Notes: a model not told the origin generated them from the letters alone. Positions 1 to 8,765 are shown, counted from the stretch's first letter. The stretch is DNA of 16,140 nucleotides from Tumebacillus_A lipolyticus (GCF_042682745.1 NZ_JBHUIO010000024.1:1-16140); one strand, 5' to 3'. Numbers and translations are program-made.

Positions 1-524
1 GGCTCTTCGAAGATCGTTTTTTGAGCACTGAGATACTTCCCTTCGGCATGGAGAGTGAGCTTCGCGGAGACGAGCAGCTTAGCCTCTTGGTGGAACGGCT
101 CGGAAAGGCTACGTAGTCGTAGCATTTCGCCTGCCACCGGATCGCCAATCGTGGAGAAACGAACCTCGTCAATGATCCGCTTTTCGATGTGGTGCACCCA
201 ACCGCGCAGGAAGGCTGTCGGGTTGGCGATCGTCTCGCTTGCACTGACAAATAGAGCTACCTGACAAGCCACATCGAATCGACCAGCCTCTTTCCAAACA
301 TACTCCACGTCGTTGTGCGTCGATCGAGCATAGTCATCGTGCTTGTCGATGAGCTTGTGCTGTGGGTTGCTCAATCTTTGGATGCCGACCGCAGGGAACG
401 CATCTCCCATAATTCGCTCTGGCGTGTAGTCGTACACCATTCGCGGCGGGCTCGACAACTCAGGATACGATTTCACCAAAGAGCCGAGCGTAGCATAAAC
501 GATTTCGATTTCATTTCGGATCAT
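1..524 (-). CDS. Head-tail connector / tail-completion protein, 3' end missing
   Basis: The open frame starts at an ATG at 522-524 and runs 174 codons to the window edge without a stop. It begins MIRNEIEIVYATLGSLVKSY. The ATG overlaps the stop of the upstream gp10-like gene as ATGA, so translation is probably coupled. No signal peptide or membrane segment is visible; the sequence is a mix of helix and strand with a central Arg/Glu-rich helix. I recognise no diagnostic motif. Its place directly after a gp10/virion-morphogenesis-like gene in the order capsid, connector, gp10, X is where tail terminator or tail-completion proteins usually lie, so that role is inferred from position only. The C-terminus is cut by the window, so the length cannot be compared with a family. 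Confidence 0.75.
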   Translation of the reverse strand, partial: MIRNEIEIVYATLGSLVKSYPELSSPPRMVYDYTPERIMGDAFPAVGIQRLSNPQHKLIDKHDDYARSTHNDVEYVWKEAGRFDVACQVALFVSASETIANPTAFLRGWVHHIEKRIIDEVRFSTIGDPVAGEMLRLRSLSEPFHQEAKLLVSAKLTLHAEGKYLSAQKTIFEE

Positions 525-988
525 TTGGCTCTCACCCGTTTCGCGATGCCCGTTGCCAGGCTGTCCTCGATGTGTTCCATCTCCTCATGCAATGCTGGTC
601 GCAGATATGGCCGCGCTGGGATGCCTCTTGATTCGTCCCCGAATTCATGAGTCGCTGCCTGAATTGCAGGAGTCCCCACCTCTGCTTGCAAAGAACCGCG
701 ATCTACTTTGCTCGTGATACTGGCGCGCATGATCCCTGTGTCGACGAGTGGGGATTCGGAACCTGAACCTCCCCGTTTCATGCGAATTTTTGAAGCGGTC
801 TTGTTTTTACCGAACTTCCTACGGATCGTTGTTTCCTTTAGCTTTGGCCAGAATTCTTGATAATGGCCGAGGCGCTTCTTTGCGTTTGAAGCGGTTTTGG
901 TCGCCGTGATAATTAAGCCATCCGCCAAACCTGCATGCAGATCGTCCGCCATCATGTAGAGCTGCTTCGCAAGATCATTCAGATCCAT
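521..988 (-). CDS. HK97 gp10-like / virion morphogenesis protein (tail completion)
   Basis: This encodes 155 residues. The second half carries the signature typical of the HK97 gp10 and phage virion morphogenesis families: a PLVDTGIMRASI stretch (about residues 80-91), a strand ending in EVGT, a THEFG motif (about 113-117) and IPARPYLRPAL near residues 123-133. Family members sit at the head-tail interface or act in tail completion. The N-terminal half is a basic helix pair (KKRLGHYQEFWPKLKETTIRRK). The ATG at 986-988 lies inside the end of the upstream gene (14 bp overlap), and the stop overlaps the next start as ATGA. Family assignment is fairly sure; the exact role (tail terminator versus neck) is inferred. 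Confidence 0.82.
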   Translation of the reverse strand: MDLNDLAKQLYMMADDLHAGLADGLIITATKTASNAKKRLGHYQEFWPKLKETTIRRKFGKNKTASKIRMKRGGSGSESPLVDTGIMRASITSKVDRGSLQAEVGTPAIQAATHEFGDESRGIPARPYLRPALHEEMEHIEDSLATGIAKRVRAK

Positions 989-1358
989 TCACGTGGCTCC
1001 TTTCCGCTGTGCAAATGTAGTAAAACGACTCTCCAAAGAAAGGGGGAGCAACCTCCATCTCGCTTACCGAAAACAGCTTCCCGTCGTGTTTCAGTGCCGA
1101 CCCTTTCTTGATCTCCGTGTCCAGCGGAGCCAAGAAGTTGAGATCGCCTCTGTATAGGTCAACTCCACTCTCGTTAACCACCACGTTGGGTTGAGCCTGT
1201 ATGATGACGACCTGCGGTCGCTCGACCACGCTCACCCTTACAGGCTCATCCAGCGCGTTTTTTTCTGTGACTGTTCGGTCGAGTAGAATGATCGTAACTC
1301 CTTGCTCCGCGAAGCGCCGACCTGTGTCCGCACGAATATAGTCCAGCAACTTGCTCAT
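975..1358 (-). CDS. Putative head closure / head-tail connector protein
   Basis: This encodes 127 residues and begins MSKLLDYIRADTGRRFAEQG. The frame stays open upstream to 1595, but the ATG at 1356-1358 is chosen because it overlaps the stop of the preceding gene (ATGA at 1355-1358). The upstream part is only a shadow of that gene. After an N-terminal helix the protein is mainly beta strands (VTIILLDRTV, PVRVSVVERPQVVII, KLFSVSEMEVAPPFFGESFYYIC). That is compatible with the small beta-barrel head closure proteins of siphophages and myophages. I see no decisive motif. Position between a likely adaptor gene and a gp10-like gene supports a connector role. Confidence 0.72.
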   Translation of the reverse strand: MSKLLDYIRADTGRRFAEQGVTIILLDRTVTEKNALDEPVRVSVVERPQVVIIQAQPNVVVNESGVDLYRGDLNFLAPLDTEIKKGSALKHDGKLFSVSEMEVAPPFFGESFYYICTAERSHVNGSE

Positions 1359-1981
1359 CCGAAAGTCATGTAGGGACCCCGAGCGACCACTTCGAGCTGC
1401 GCCTTTTGATAGGGCTCCATCCTCTTGTTGTATTGCCGCTCCAGATCCTGTGCCGCCTTGTTGATCTGTTCGACCACACGCGATGCCGGATGAGCATCGA
1501 TCTCCGATGCATTCGGAATTTTGTAGTTGATGTAGCGCTGCAGCCGCTCCTGATCGGCGAGCACAGCACGCAACGCATTGGCTGACGCGAGCCACACGAC
1601 AGCGGGGACATCGTACTCTGGAACCGATTCCGGCGTCCGCATGCCCTTGTAGAAAAACGAGAAGGAGCCTGCCTGTGTCGGAGACTCCTTCATTATCAGC
1701 ACTTTTTCGGAAAGTAGGAAGCTTAGCGAAGGCTCCACTTCCATTCCCACGAAGTCTGGCGGCAGCTCGTAGTCTGACTGGTCGATCACCACATCGATGC
1801 GACCGCGTCGGTTCTGCGCCGGGTTCCAGCGACTGTAATCGCTCACCGCGTCGAGGACGATCGACTTCAGCTCATCTTGAATCGTTTCCCCCTCTTCTTG
1901 TCTCTCCGGAGCGAAGACTACGCCTTTTGTGTCGCTGATCTGGCTACGAACCTTGCTGATCAGCTCCGTTAGCTTCGGCAT
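1355..1981 (-). CDS. Putative head-tail adaptor (neck) protein
   Basis: This encodes 208 residues starting at an ATG at 1979-1981. An AGGAGG Shine-Dalgarno sequence lies about 9 nt upstream, inside the end of the preceding gene (38 bp overlap). The sequence has N-terminal helices (MPKLTELISKVRSQI), a central beta stretch (RIDVVIDQSDYELPPDF) and a long C-terminal helical part with a helix-rich region from about residue 128 (VVWLASANALRAVLADQERL). This pattern resembles gp6-like adaptor proteins that bind below the portal, but I cannot point to a conserved motif. The role rests mostly on gene order after the capsid gene. Confidence 0.72.
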   Translation of the reverse strand: MPKLTELISKVRSQISDTKGVVFAPERQEEGETIQDELKSIVLDAVSDYSRWNPAQNRRGRIDVVIDQSDYELPPDFVGMEVEPSLSFLLSEKVLIMKESPTQAGSFSFFYKGMRTPESVPEYDVPAVVWLASANALRAVLADQERLQRYINYKIPNASEIDAHPASRVVEQINKAAQDLERQYNKRMEPYQKAQLEVVARGPYMTFG

Positions 1982-2327
1982 GCCGCCTCGCCTCCTCTAC
2001 AAAGAAAGCGTAGAGCGTCGACTTATCCTTGTCGTGACCAGAATAGTCGACGCCCCAGTCTTCCAATTGGGTCTTCATTTCGTTGACCGTGATGCTGTCA
2101 TAGGAGGGCAGCTCGATCGTCGAAGGATTATCGCTTCCCCCGCCGACCGAAGTAAGGCCAGCGAGTGGAGCAAGGAACGGGTTCCGAATGGTTTGCTCCT
2201 TCGCTGGATCATTGGTTGTAATGAATTCGACATGACCTTTTGGCGGGGCATAAAATGACCCAGGTTGCACGATCCGTCCGTTAACGATGATCGGGTCAGA
2301 CCCAGGCGGGTGGAATTTCTGGTTCAT
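1944..2327 (-). CDS. Small virion protein with C-terminal HeH/LEM-like domain
   Basis: This encodes 127 residues. The N-terminal 45 residues are Pro/Gly-rich and strand-like (GSDPIIVNGRIVQPGSFYAP). Residues about 78-115 (SITVNEMKTQLEDWGVDY, then KDKSTLYAFFVEE) match the HeH/Rho-N-like helix-extended loop-helix pattern: a first helix, a G-[VI]-[DE]-Y turn and a second helix starting with a Lys. HeH domains are common in small genes next to Firmicute phage capsid genes and are thought to bind nucleic acid. The ATG at 2325-2327 follows GGAGGTGAT with about 9 nt spacing. It lies 16 bp downstream of the capsid gene. The domain call is by eye; a head-tail connector role is inferred from position. 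Confidence 0.75.
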   Translation of the reverse strand: MNQKFHPPGSDPIIVNGRIVQPGSFYAPPKGHVEFITTNDPAKEQTIRNPFLAPLAGLTSVGGGSDNPSTIELPSYDSITVNEMKTQLEDWGVDYSGHDKDKSTLYAFFVEEARRHAEANGADQQGS

Positions 2328-2343
2328 GTGCCATCACCTCCGA

Positions 2344-5100
2344 TTATTGCTCGGAACGATAAAACTTGATCGTACGAAGCTTTTGCTGAATCGGTGTCTT
2401 GATCGCGTCATTGCAGAACAGGTAGATCTCTTCGCCGCCATTCAGCTCTCCATCATCGGTACGTGTCTCGAACGGGCCTTTCATGGTCATTCCAGTTTCA
2501 ATCGCGTATTTAGTTGCACCACGCTGTCCAAGCAGGAGACGCGAATCACCGGCGCTCCACGGCTCGTTGTGCTCGACCATGTTGATGCCCTTGATCTGCG
2601 CCACCCACCCGGTCGGGTTGAGGTCAGATCCGTTCATCTTGCTCCACGTCTTAAAGAGCTCAGCCTGCGAGATCTCGTTGGAGAGGACTTCTGACATCAG
2701 GCCGAAATTCGGACGATAGAAATTCGGCGCGGAGCCCATTGCAGCCTTTTGCGCACCGATCAGATGCAAGAGCTTGTTCAGGTGCTTTTCGTACTCCACG
2801 CCCGCGGCTGGCGTCAGATTGAACAGTTGGATGTTGGTGACATAGCTGTAGTCGACGGTGACTGCGCCGTCCAACAGTGCGTCATCGAAGGTGATGGTGC
2901 CGTTGTCGTAGTCAATTTCGGCTGTCGACAGATCGACTTCTACTCCGTCCACTTTGACCACGATCTTGTTAAGCACCTGATTTTGTACGCCGCTCTCCGT
3001 GAGCACATTCGATAAGCGCTCGCGGACGATCGGGACGTAGCGATTCGGTTCTGTCAGAGTCCCACCGCGCAACAGCGTGATCGTGGCGCGGTCAGAGCTG
3101 ATCTTCGGTGTTTCGCCGTTCACACGAATCGCGCCGTGCTCATCAGCCGACAAAAGCATCTCTTCGTGCAAGTCCAGAGACGTTTCACGCTTCAGATCTT
3201 CGGCAATATGGTAAACCAGTCGAGCCAGCGCGTTGTAGTTCAGCGGGCCAGACTTGAGAAAAGTCATAGTTTCGAGGGAGATTTCGGCGGCCAATTTCCG
3301 GGTGCGTGCCACGATCTGCAAGAAGTCGAGGCTCAACTTCCCCTTCGCCATCGGCTTCAATTCACCGTTTCGGGTCGGACGGCTGTTGGATCGAGCGTAA
3401 GTCTCACGCGGAATCTTAGCGAATTGACCCTTAAACGTGCCTGTTTCCACGAAGTGGAGTGCGATCATGGTCTGAAAGACCTGCTCGATGATCTGTCGCT
3501 CGAAGATGACGCCATTCATCACGCTCGTGGTCGTAGTCGATGTATCGAAGGAGTCAGCGAACAAAGAAAGTCGATCGCCATTTGCTGCATCGAACGCGTC
3601 GAGAACTTCTTTCACGACATGCTTGTTCAGCTTCTTGGTGTTTTCGTCCACGCTGTCAACAACGGACTGCACGTCTTCGACAGCTTCTCGCAGTTTGTCG
3701 GCCACTTCCATCCAACCGTTTTCCTCGCCAACGCGCTCCACGCCACTGTTCACGCGAGCCTGAGCATCCGCGATCGGGTTATTCCGGTCGAAGCCGAGGT
3801 TTTTCAGCTTATTGTCAGCAGAAAGCTGCACAGCGAAGTCGAAAGCATCGTTGAATGTCTTCTCTGCTACGTCCTTGCTGGTCAGGTCAATTTTGTCGGT
3901 TACGACTTTTTGGACATGCGGCGCAAGTTTGGCGATTTTGTCTTGCACTTCCTGGCTATCGATGTACGTCTGAGCCGCTTCGCGGTTCTTGCGCTGCTCA
4001 TCCGCTTGGCGCAAGGTATCAAGTTCGTTCTTCTGCTTCTCAGCCTCACGCTGGCCGAGGATCGCGTCGCACATCGGCGCGCAATCTGCCTCTTCGGTGC
4101 GAATTCGTTGCAGCTCGGAATCTGTCATTGCCATGAGTTGTTGGAAATTGTACTTCAAGTTTTCGTCCCCCTCTTCCCCATTGGGATATTCTTGGTGATC
4201 GGAGAAGCCGATCCGATTGGCGCGTTTGTCCATCTCCTCCGCCTCGATCAGCTCTCTGATTTGCCACCATCGCTTATACCAGGCAGTATCGAAAGCGGCG
4301 CGGTCGATCGCATCCAGTTCCTCTTGCTCGACCCTATTTTTGAGTCGTGTGAGATCGGAAAGTTTCTCAGCCGTTTTCACCTGCTTGATGAACGGATCAA
4401 CCGCGTCAGAAAACTCCCGCTGACCACCCTGATCCTCGGAGAGAATCTCATCGATCTGACCATCCGTGATCGGTACAGCCGACCCGAGCGTGTCAGTCAG
4501 AGCTGGATCGTCAAGCACGTCGAAGACGGCCAGTTCCAAACGGGTGGCAACCGTGACCTCCTTCCCGTTCAACCGCCCCCGTTTCCCCGCCCCGCTAGCG
4601 CGCATCGAGCAACCGATTCTACCACCAGCATCAAGCACCGCTTGTAGGTCGCGTCCACGTTGCGTGTCGATCGTATGGAAAATAAAATAGACGTTTCCGG
4701 CCTGATCTGGCTCCAGAACGTCTACAACTTTGATGCACTTGTTTTCGGTTTTGGACTTCCATCCTAGCTTACCGTCGGCTCTTTTGTAGGAGTCAGGGTG
4801 ACCTTCCTCACCGATCGCCCCGCGAGGGTTGTTTGCTTTCCACTCGCTGACCATCGATGACAGAACAGCGCGCGGGTACACCCGATTGTTGCCGTTCACC
4901 ACATCTGCACGTGTCCCAAGCATCTTGTAGAACTTTGGACCCGCCTTGAAGCCGATCTGACCATTGCTTTGGTCAACGATCTCTACTGGCCCATTGGTCG
5001 CATCCAGATAAGGCTCGACCACGACATCAACACCACCTGGACTCTGACTGTCCAGAAAAGGAATCAGTATTTGCGTTTCAACCGGCATTTCTTTTACCAC
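2344..5100 (-). CDS. Prohead protease - scaffold - major capsid protein fusion
   Basis: This encodes 918 residues with three regions. Residues 1 to about 225 look like a T4 gp21-type (peptidase S80) prohead protease: NNRVYP (71-76), GEEGHP with a probable catalytic His101, GCSMRASG with a probable nucleophile Ser165, and DVLDDPAL (194-201). Residues about 230-510 are highly charged and helical, as expected for scaffold. Residues about 520-918 resemble an HK97-fold major capsid protein, with a strand-rich insertion near 690-760 (KIVVKVDGVEVD, DYDNGTITFDD). Capsid proteins are normally 300-400 residues, so one gene apparently supplies protease, scaffold and shell. The start is either the GTG at 5098-5100 or the ATG at 5086-5088; both have a GGAG sequence 10-11 nt upstream. 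The portal stop lies 4 nt before the GTG. Confidence 0.88.
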   Translation of the reverse strand: MVKEMPVETQILIPFLDSQSPGGVDVVVEPYLDATNGPVEIVDQSNGQIGFKAGPKFYKMLGTRADVVNGNNRVYPRAVLSSMVSEWKANNPRGAIGEEGHPDSYKRADGKLGWKSKTENKCIKVVDVLEPDQAGNVYFIFHTIDTQRGRDLQAVLDAGGRIGCSMRASGAGKRGRLNGKEVTVATRLELAVFDVLDDPALTDTLGSAVPITDGQIDEILSEDQGGQREFSDAVDPFIKQVKTAEKLSDLTRLKNRVEQEELDAIDRAAFDTAWYKRWWQIRELIEAEEMDKRANRIGFSDHQEYPNGEEGDENLKYNFQQLMAMTDSELQRIRTEEADCAPMCDAILGQREAEKQKNELDTLRQADEQRKNREAAQTYIDSQEVQDKIAKLAPHVQKVVTDKIDLTSKDVAEKTFNDAFDFAVQLSADNKLKNLGFDRNNPIADAQARVNSGVERVGEENGWMEVADKLREAVEDVQSVVDSVDENTKKLNKHVVKEVLDAFDAANGDRLSLFADSFDTSTTTTSVMNGVIFERQIIEQVFQTMIALHFVETGTFKGQFAKIPRETYARSNSRPTRNGELKPMAKGKLSLDFLQIVARTRKLAAEISLETMTFLKSGPLNYNALARLVYHIAEDLKRETSLDLHEEMLLSADEHGAIRVNGETPKISSDRATITLLRGGTLTEPNRYVPIVRERLSNVLTESGVQNQVLNKIVVKVDGVEVDLSTAEIDYDNGTITFDDALLDGAVTVDYSYVTNIQLFNLTPAAGVEYEKHLNKLLHLIGAQKAAMGSAPNFYRPNFGLMSEVLSNEISQAELFKTWSKMNGSDLNPTGWVAQIKGINMVEHNEPWSAGDSRLLLGQRGATKYAIETGMTMKGPFETRTDDGELNGGEEIYLFCNDAIKTPIQQKLRTIKFYRSEQ

Positions 5101-5117
5101 TCCTTTACCACTCCTTT
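5096..5117 (-). repeat. 11-bp tandem duplication carrying portal stop and capsid RBS
   Basis: On the minus strand AAAGGAGTGGT occurs twice in perfect tandem. The first copy encodes the end of the portal (Lys-Glu-Trp) and leads into its TAA stop. Each copy carries a Shine-Dalgarno sequence, so there are two possible ribosome sites for the capsid fusion gene (one for GTG 5100, one for ATG 5088). It looks like a recent small slippage duplication. Confidence 0.8.
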
Positions 5118-7303
5118 CCGATGAACCCCTTACATGTTGGACATGTTCGTTCGTCGCTTGTAACTATTATGATGACCTTTCCATCCTCGACGCTGTATGT
5201 GCAACGACAACGGATATGAGCGGGTAAGGAAGGTGCTTTTGATATATCAACTCCCGCCTCTGCATACATCCTCAAAGCCGACCGGTTGTACGCCCACATG
5301 CTTTCTGTCCGAGCAATCGCTTCAGATCGGTTCTTGTAAGCGTTGGCGTAGACTTCACCAATCGCTTCGCGAACCATCTTTGTCAGTTCACGTTTGCTGC
5401 CGGTGAGGAAGCCTGCTGCAAGAGCCTCACGTAGCTGTCTCTCGGTCGTAGCGTCGATGCCAACCACTCGCTTAGCACTCTTCTCAAGCAAATCTTCGAA
5501 GATGTCCTCTCGGAAGAGCTTGAAATTGAGGCCTACGTTTGTTGCGGCCAGCGTTCCTCCGATCACTGCGGAGTGCGTGTAGACGTATGCCAAATGCGCA
5601 CTGTATACCTCGCGGTCATCAGCATGCACCGAGGCAACGGCATTGATGAACTGTTCAATAGCATCCTCGCTAAGATAGACCTCATCTTCTTCTGATTTCG
5701 AGTCGAGCACGATGTCATCCAGAGGAATACTGATCTTCGAAGCTTGCTTTCGCAGGCGGCGGAAACGCTTTTGCCAAATCAGCTTTGCTTCGGATTCTAT
5801 CTCATCCATTCCCGCTAGGTGCGCGTCATCCTCTTCCTGCGAATCTGTCACCGCGTCCGGATCATCCCTTTCATCGACAGCAGAAGGCTTCTTTGCTGCC
5901 ATACCCCGCGCTTGCGCCTCCTCTTTCAACGCCATTATGACAAATTCGGGATTTTCTACGCCGAAGATATGCGCGGTGTTGTTGATTGCTGTTCTCTTGT
6001 CAATCAAGCCGGCATCTAACGCCATTTTAGTGCGCTCGATCACCTTATCGTCAGGTTCGTCGCGGAGAGGTTGCCAGATGATATCGAACACAAGATCAAC
6101 TGCTTCCGCGTCGATGCCGTGTAGCAGGAGCTCAAACTCGATCAGCGCGCGCAGACCGGAGAATTCACCGCCGTCACCGTACTCCAAGAGCTGCCGGATG
6201 TCCCCGATCGCATCGTAAAACTCCTCTTTCTGCTCATCGAGCACGTCGCGGTTGATGTCTTCAGCGAAGCCGAGCAGACCTTTTGGTACCATCGTGGCGG
6301 CGTTTTGCTTGTCGAACAGATAGGTCACGTCCTTGATTTTATCGAGGTTGCCATCTCCATCGAGATTCTTCACATCGCCTTGCCCGTTGTGATAGTAATC
6401 CGTGGTCGCTTTGTACCGACCGTTCTCGATGGTGTCCCGATGTTCTGAACGATATTTCTGGACCACTTTCTCGTCGCCAGGATTATCTTTGCTGCCGATC
6501 GAATGCACACGGCGTTGCGGCGCGCGCGTCTTTCGACGCACGACCATGTCATCATCAGCCGTGGCGTTTTGTTTTGACAGCTTCCGGATCGCCGCGTACT
6601 GACTCCGACCATACATCCCACCGCGCCACTTCCACCTGATGTGGTTCATTGACCACAGAGGGAAATGTTGCACCGCATCCTCTGGAATCAAGGTCAGAAA
6701 ATACGCCCCGCGCTTTGGATCGATCTCTGAAAATGCTCGGGAAGGGTCGGGAAAGTTCCCGAAGTTGTCCTCGTTACGCTTGACGATCGCAGGCGGCGTC
6801 CATTTGATTGCCGAGATCATTGGCTGACCGAGCTGTTCTTCGATCACCACGTTTAGAAACAGATCGCCATCTGAAATGAGTCGCCCCGCCCACATCGGCA
6901 GCTTGCCATCGATTTTGCACCTCTTGAGGAACGCATCGATTATCGCCTGCGCCTGGTTCGCAACCTTAGCCCCGCGACCAGCTTTTTTTCTTGTACGAGC
7001 CGCTTTACTCTGCTGGTGTTTGCCTGATCCGCTGACTGTCACGAAAATGCCGCCACGAGTAGCTTTTCGGGCGACACGGACGTTTGTCTCATCGACCAGC
7101 GGGTCATCTTCCAACATCCTTTCGACATCGCGAAGCACGGCACGCCGCCCGCTCTCCACTTGAAGGACTTGGTACAGGTGATCTGTCTCGTTCACATCTT
7201 CGGTGTTATGAGCTTCAGGCGTGGAAACCGCCTGGCGTTGCTCTTCGGTGCGCTCCGGCGACCCGCGGCGCCAAAAGCTCGTGATCTTTTCAAGAAGCCC
7301 CAT
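5105..7303 (-). CDS. Portal protein fused to C-terminal MuF-like domain
   Basis: This encodes 732 residues. The frame extends to an ATG at 7333, but the ATG at 7301-7303 is chosen: AGGAGG sits 7 nt upstream of it and lies inside the apparent N-terminal extension (codons ERRE). It then begins MGLLEKITSFWRRG, 13 bp after the large-terminase stop. Residues 1 to about 470 have the make-up of a T4/SPP1-type portal: a helical wing, a strand-rich stem region, and helices near QLLEYGDGGEFSGLRAL. The acidic linker (about 470-490) leads into a C-terminal part with AIARTESMWAYNRSALRMYAEAGV and HIRCRC (His696, Cys699, Cys701), hallmarks of Mu gpF-like head morphogenesis proteins. The DERTCPTC segment (Cys721, Cys724) comes after CRC, the reverse of the usual order. 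Twelve portal copies would form the DNA entry ring. Confidence 0.88.
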   Translation of the reverse strand: MGLLEKITSFWRRGSPERTEEQRQAVSTPEAHNTEDVNETDHLYQVLQVESGRRAVLRDVERMLEDDPLVDETNVRVARKATRGGIFVTVSGSGKHQQSKAARTRKKAGRGAKVANQAQAIIDAFLKRCKIDGKLPMWAGRLISDGDLFLNVVIEEQLGQPMISAIKWTPPAIVKRNEDNFGNFPDPSRAFSEIDPKRGAYFLTLIPEDAVQHFPLWSMNHIRWKWRGGMYGRSQYAAIRKLSKQNATADDDMVVRRKTRAPQRRVHSIGSKDNPGDEKVVQKYRSEHRDTIENGRYKATTDYYHNGQGDVKNLDGDGNLDKIKDVTYLFDKQNAATMVPKGLLGFAEDINRDVLDEQKEEFYDAIGDIRQLLEYGDGGEFSGLRALIEFELLLHGIDAEAVDLVFDIIWQPLRDEPDDKVIERTKMALDAGLIDKRTAINNTAHIFGVENPEFVIMALKEEAQARGMAAKKPSAVDERDDPDAVTDSQEEDDAHLAGMDEIESEAKLIWQKRFRRLRKQASKISIPLDDIVLDSKSEEDEVYLSEDAIEQFINAVASVHADDREVYSAHLAYVYTHSAVIGGTLAATNVGLNFKLFREDIFEDLLEKSAKRVVGIDATTERQLREALAAGFLTGSKRELTKMVREAIGEVYANAYKNRSEAIARTESMWAYNRSALRMYAEAGVDISKAPSLPAHIRCRCTYSVEDGKVIIIVTSDERTCPTCKGFIGKEW

Positions 7304-7316
7304 ATGCTCCCTCCTC

Positions 7317-8765
7317 TCAATAGGCGTTTGCAAGATCAGAAATGTCGATACGGTCGGTTTTCACAACAACTGGCACTGGCTCAGGCGGCTCGACGAACGA
7401 CAAAATGACCGCCTCCGCCCGGTCAGGGGATTGCAGTCCACGTTTTTTCATATCCTCCTTTCGTTCGACCTGCAGTCTGCCTTTTGATGTCATACGGTAC
7501 TTCCTTGTGGTGAGTTGGGTGATCAACTTGCCATCATCCGGCAACTCGACAGTCGGCAGCTTGCCCTGCACGTGATCCGTGAAATTCTCCTGCAACGCTT
7601 CTTTGATGACTGCCCAACTTTCTGACGCCTTGTTGTCATAGAACTCGGTGTCGTCCGCCACACTTCCGTTGTTGACGGGGTAGACCTCGTAGGGCAATCC
7701 CTCTTCCCTCACCAGTTCGTTGAGGCGGTCCGTTACCCCGCCGCCAACACCAGTGTCGTCCACCTTGATTTTTACTCGTTGCAAGCGGCTCTCTGCCGCC
7801 ATCATCGTTTTTGCGATATAGATAACATTTCCTGCCGTCTCCATCGTGTCCCGCTTGCTGTAGCAGTGCAAGGGGAAGACTTTGCCTCCGATCCGCGGAG
7901 CAATCACCGTTTCGTCATCACCAAAGCGAGCCACGTCGACCCCGAGGTGCAGCGTTGTCTCGGTCGGGACCACCCGGCACTCGGTCGCAAGCTCTGCCAA
8001 CTCCAAGGCGATCAGGACGTTGGGCTCCGACCGCGGAAACTCTCCAATGACTCGAATACGGTACACGTCGCTGTCCTCGCCGTACTTCCGCTTCAGCATT
8101 TCGATGTTCTCTTTGCTGGTACGAGGGCTGTCGAGTGAAGAAACACGATGTGTCTTGTAGTTGGACCGGTCCTTGTGGTGTGACTCGTAAAAAACGCCGC
8201 TTGTGCGGGTCGGGTTCCCGCACATCAGAAGTTTGTTTTCTGGTCCGGAAAGGGTGCCAAGAATCGCTTCCATGATCTTGTCTTCGATACCGGATGCTTC
8301 GTCTGCAATGAATAACATGTGATCTTCGTGGAATCCCTGCATGTTCTCTGGCTTCGTAGCGGTCCGAGCTGTCGCAAACCAACGATCCGCGTAGCCTTTC
8401 ATGTAGATTCGCGTCTTCGTCCATTCAAGCAGATCTGAAAGGATCGTGCCGTCGATCCACTTCGCAATCTCAGCCCAGAGAACGTCCATCAACTGCTGTC
8501 TTGTTGGTGCGGTGCACACGATTTTCGGGAACGGTCGGGTGCAGATGTACCAGCACACCGCAATGGCTTCTAGCGCGGTTTTGCCGACACCTTGCCCAGA
8601 ACGGACACTTACGAAACGGTGTCCTGCCAGATCGCTTAGAACTCGCTGTTGCCAGCCATCCAGCTCCACGCCAAGAATGTCCTCTGCGAAATCCACTGGA
8701 TAGTCGTAGTAGAGGTCAATCACAGCTTCAAGGTCAACAACAGCAGCATACGGTTGGTTTGTCAT
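7317..8765 (-). CDS. terL: Terminase large subunit (packaging ATPase and nuclease)
   Basis: This encodes 482 residues. The N-terminal ATPase has a Walker A SGQGVGKT (residues 56-63), Walker B MLFIADEAS with Asp155/Glu156, and a coupling motif CGNPTR (182-187). The C-terminal RNase H-like nuclease shows its acidic residues at LGVDVARFGDDE (Asp277), KVDDTGVGGGV (Asp336/337) and SPDRAEAV (Asp448). It drives DNA through the portal and cuts the concatemer. The length is normal for the family and all core motifs are intact, so it should be functional. The ATG at 8763-8765 overlaps the small terminase stop as ATGA, implying coupled synthesis of the two subunits. The presence of a gp17-like nuclease does not by itself decide between pac and cos packaging. 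Confidence 0.96.
   Translation of the reverse strand: MTNQPYAAVVDLEAVIDLYYDYPVDFAEDILGVELDGWQQRVLSDLAGHRFVSVRSGQGVGKTALEAIAVCWYICTRPFPKIVCTAPTRQQLMDVLWAEIAKWIDGTILSDLLEWTKTRIYMKGYADRWFATARTATKPENMQGFHEDHMLFIADEASGIEDKIMEAILGTLSGPENKLLMCGNPTRTSGVFYESHHKDRSNYKTHRVSSLDSPRTSKENIEMLKRKYGEDSDVYRIRVIGEFPRSEPNVLIALELAELATECRVVPTETTLHLGVDVARFGDDETVIAPRIGGKVFPLHCYSKRDTMETAGNVIYIAKTMMAAESRLQRVKIKVDDTGVGGGVTDRLNELVREEGLPYEVYPVNNGSVADDTEFYDNKASESWAVIKEALQENFTDHVQGKLPTVELPDDGKLITQLTTRKYRMTSKGRLQVERKEDMKKRGLQSPDRAEAVILSFVEPPEPVPVVVKTDRIDISDLANAY

Noticed and set aside
3136..4647. Long plus-strand ORF of 503 codons
   Set aside because: It lies wholly antisense to the capsid fusion gene, which has clear protease and capsid motifs. 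The plus-strand translation shows no recognisable domain and reads as a shadow.
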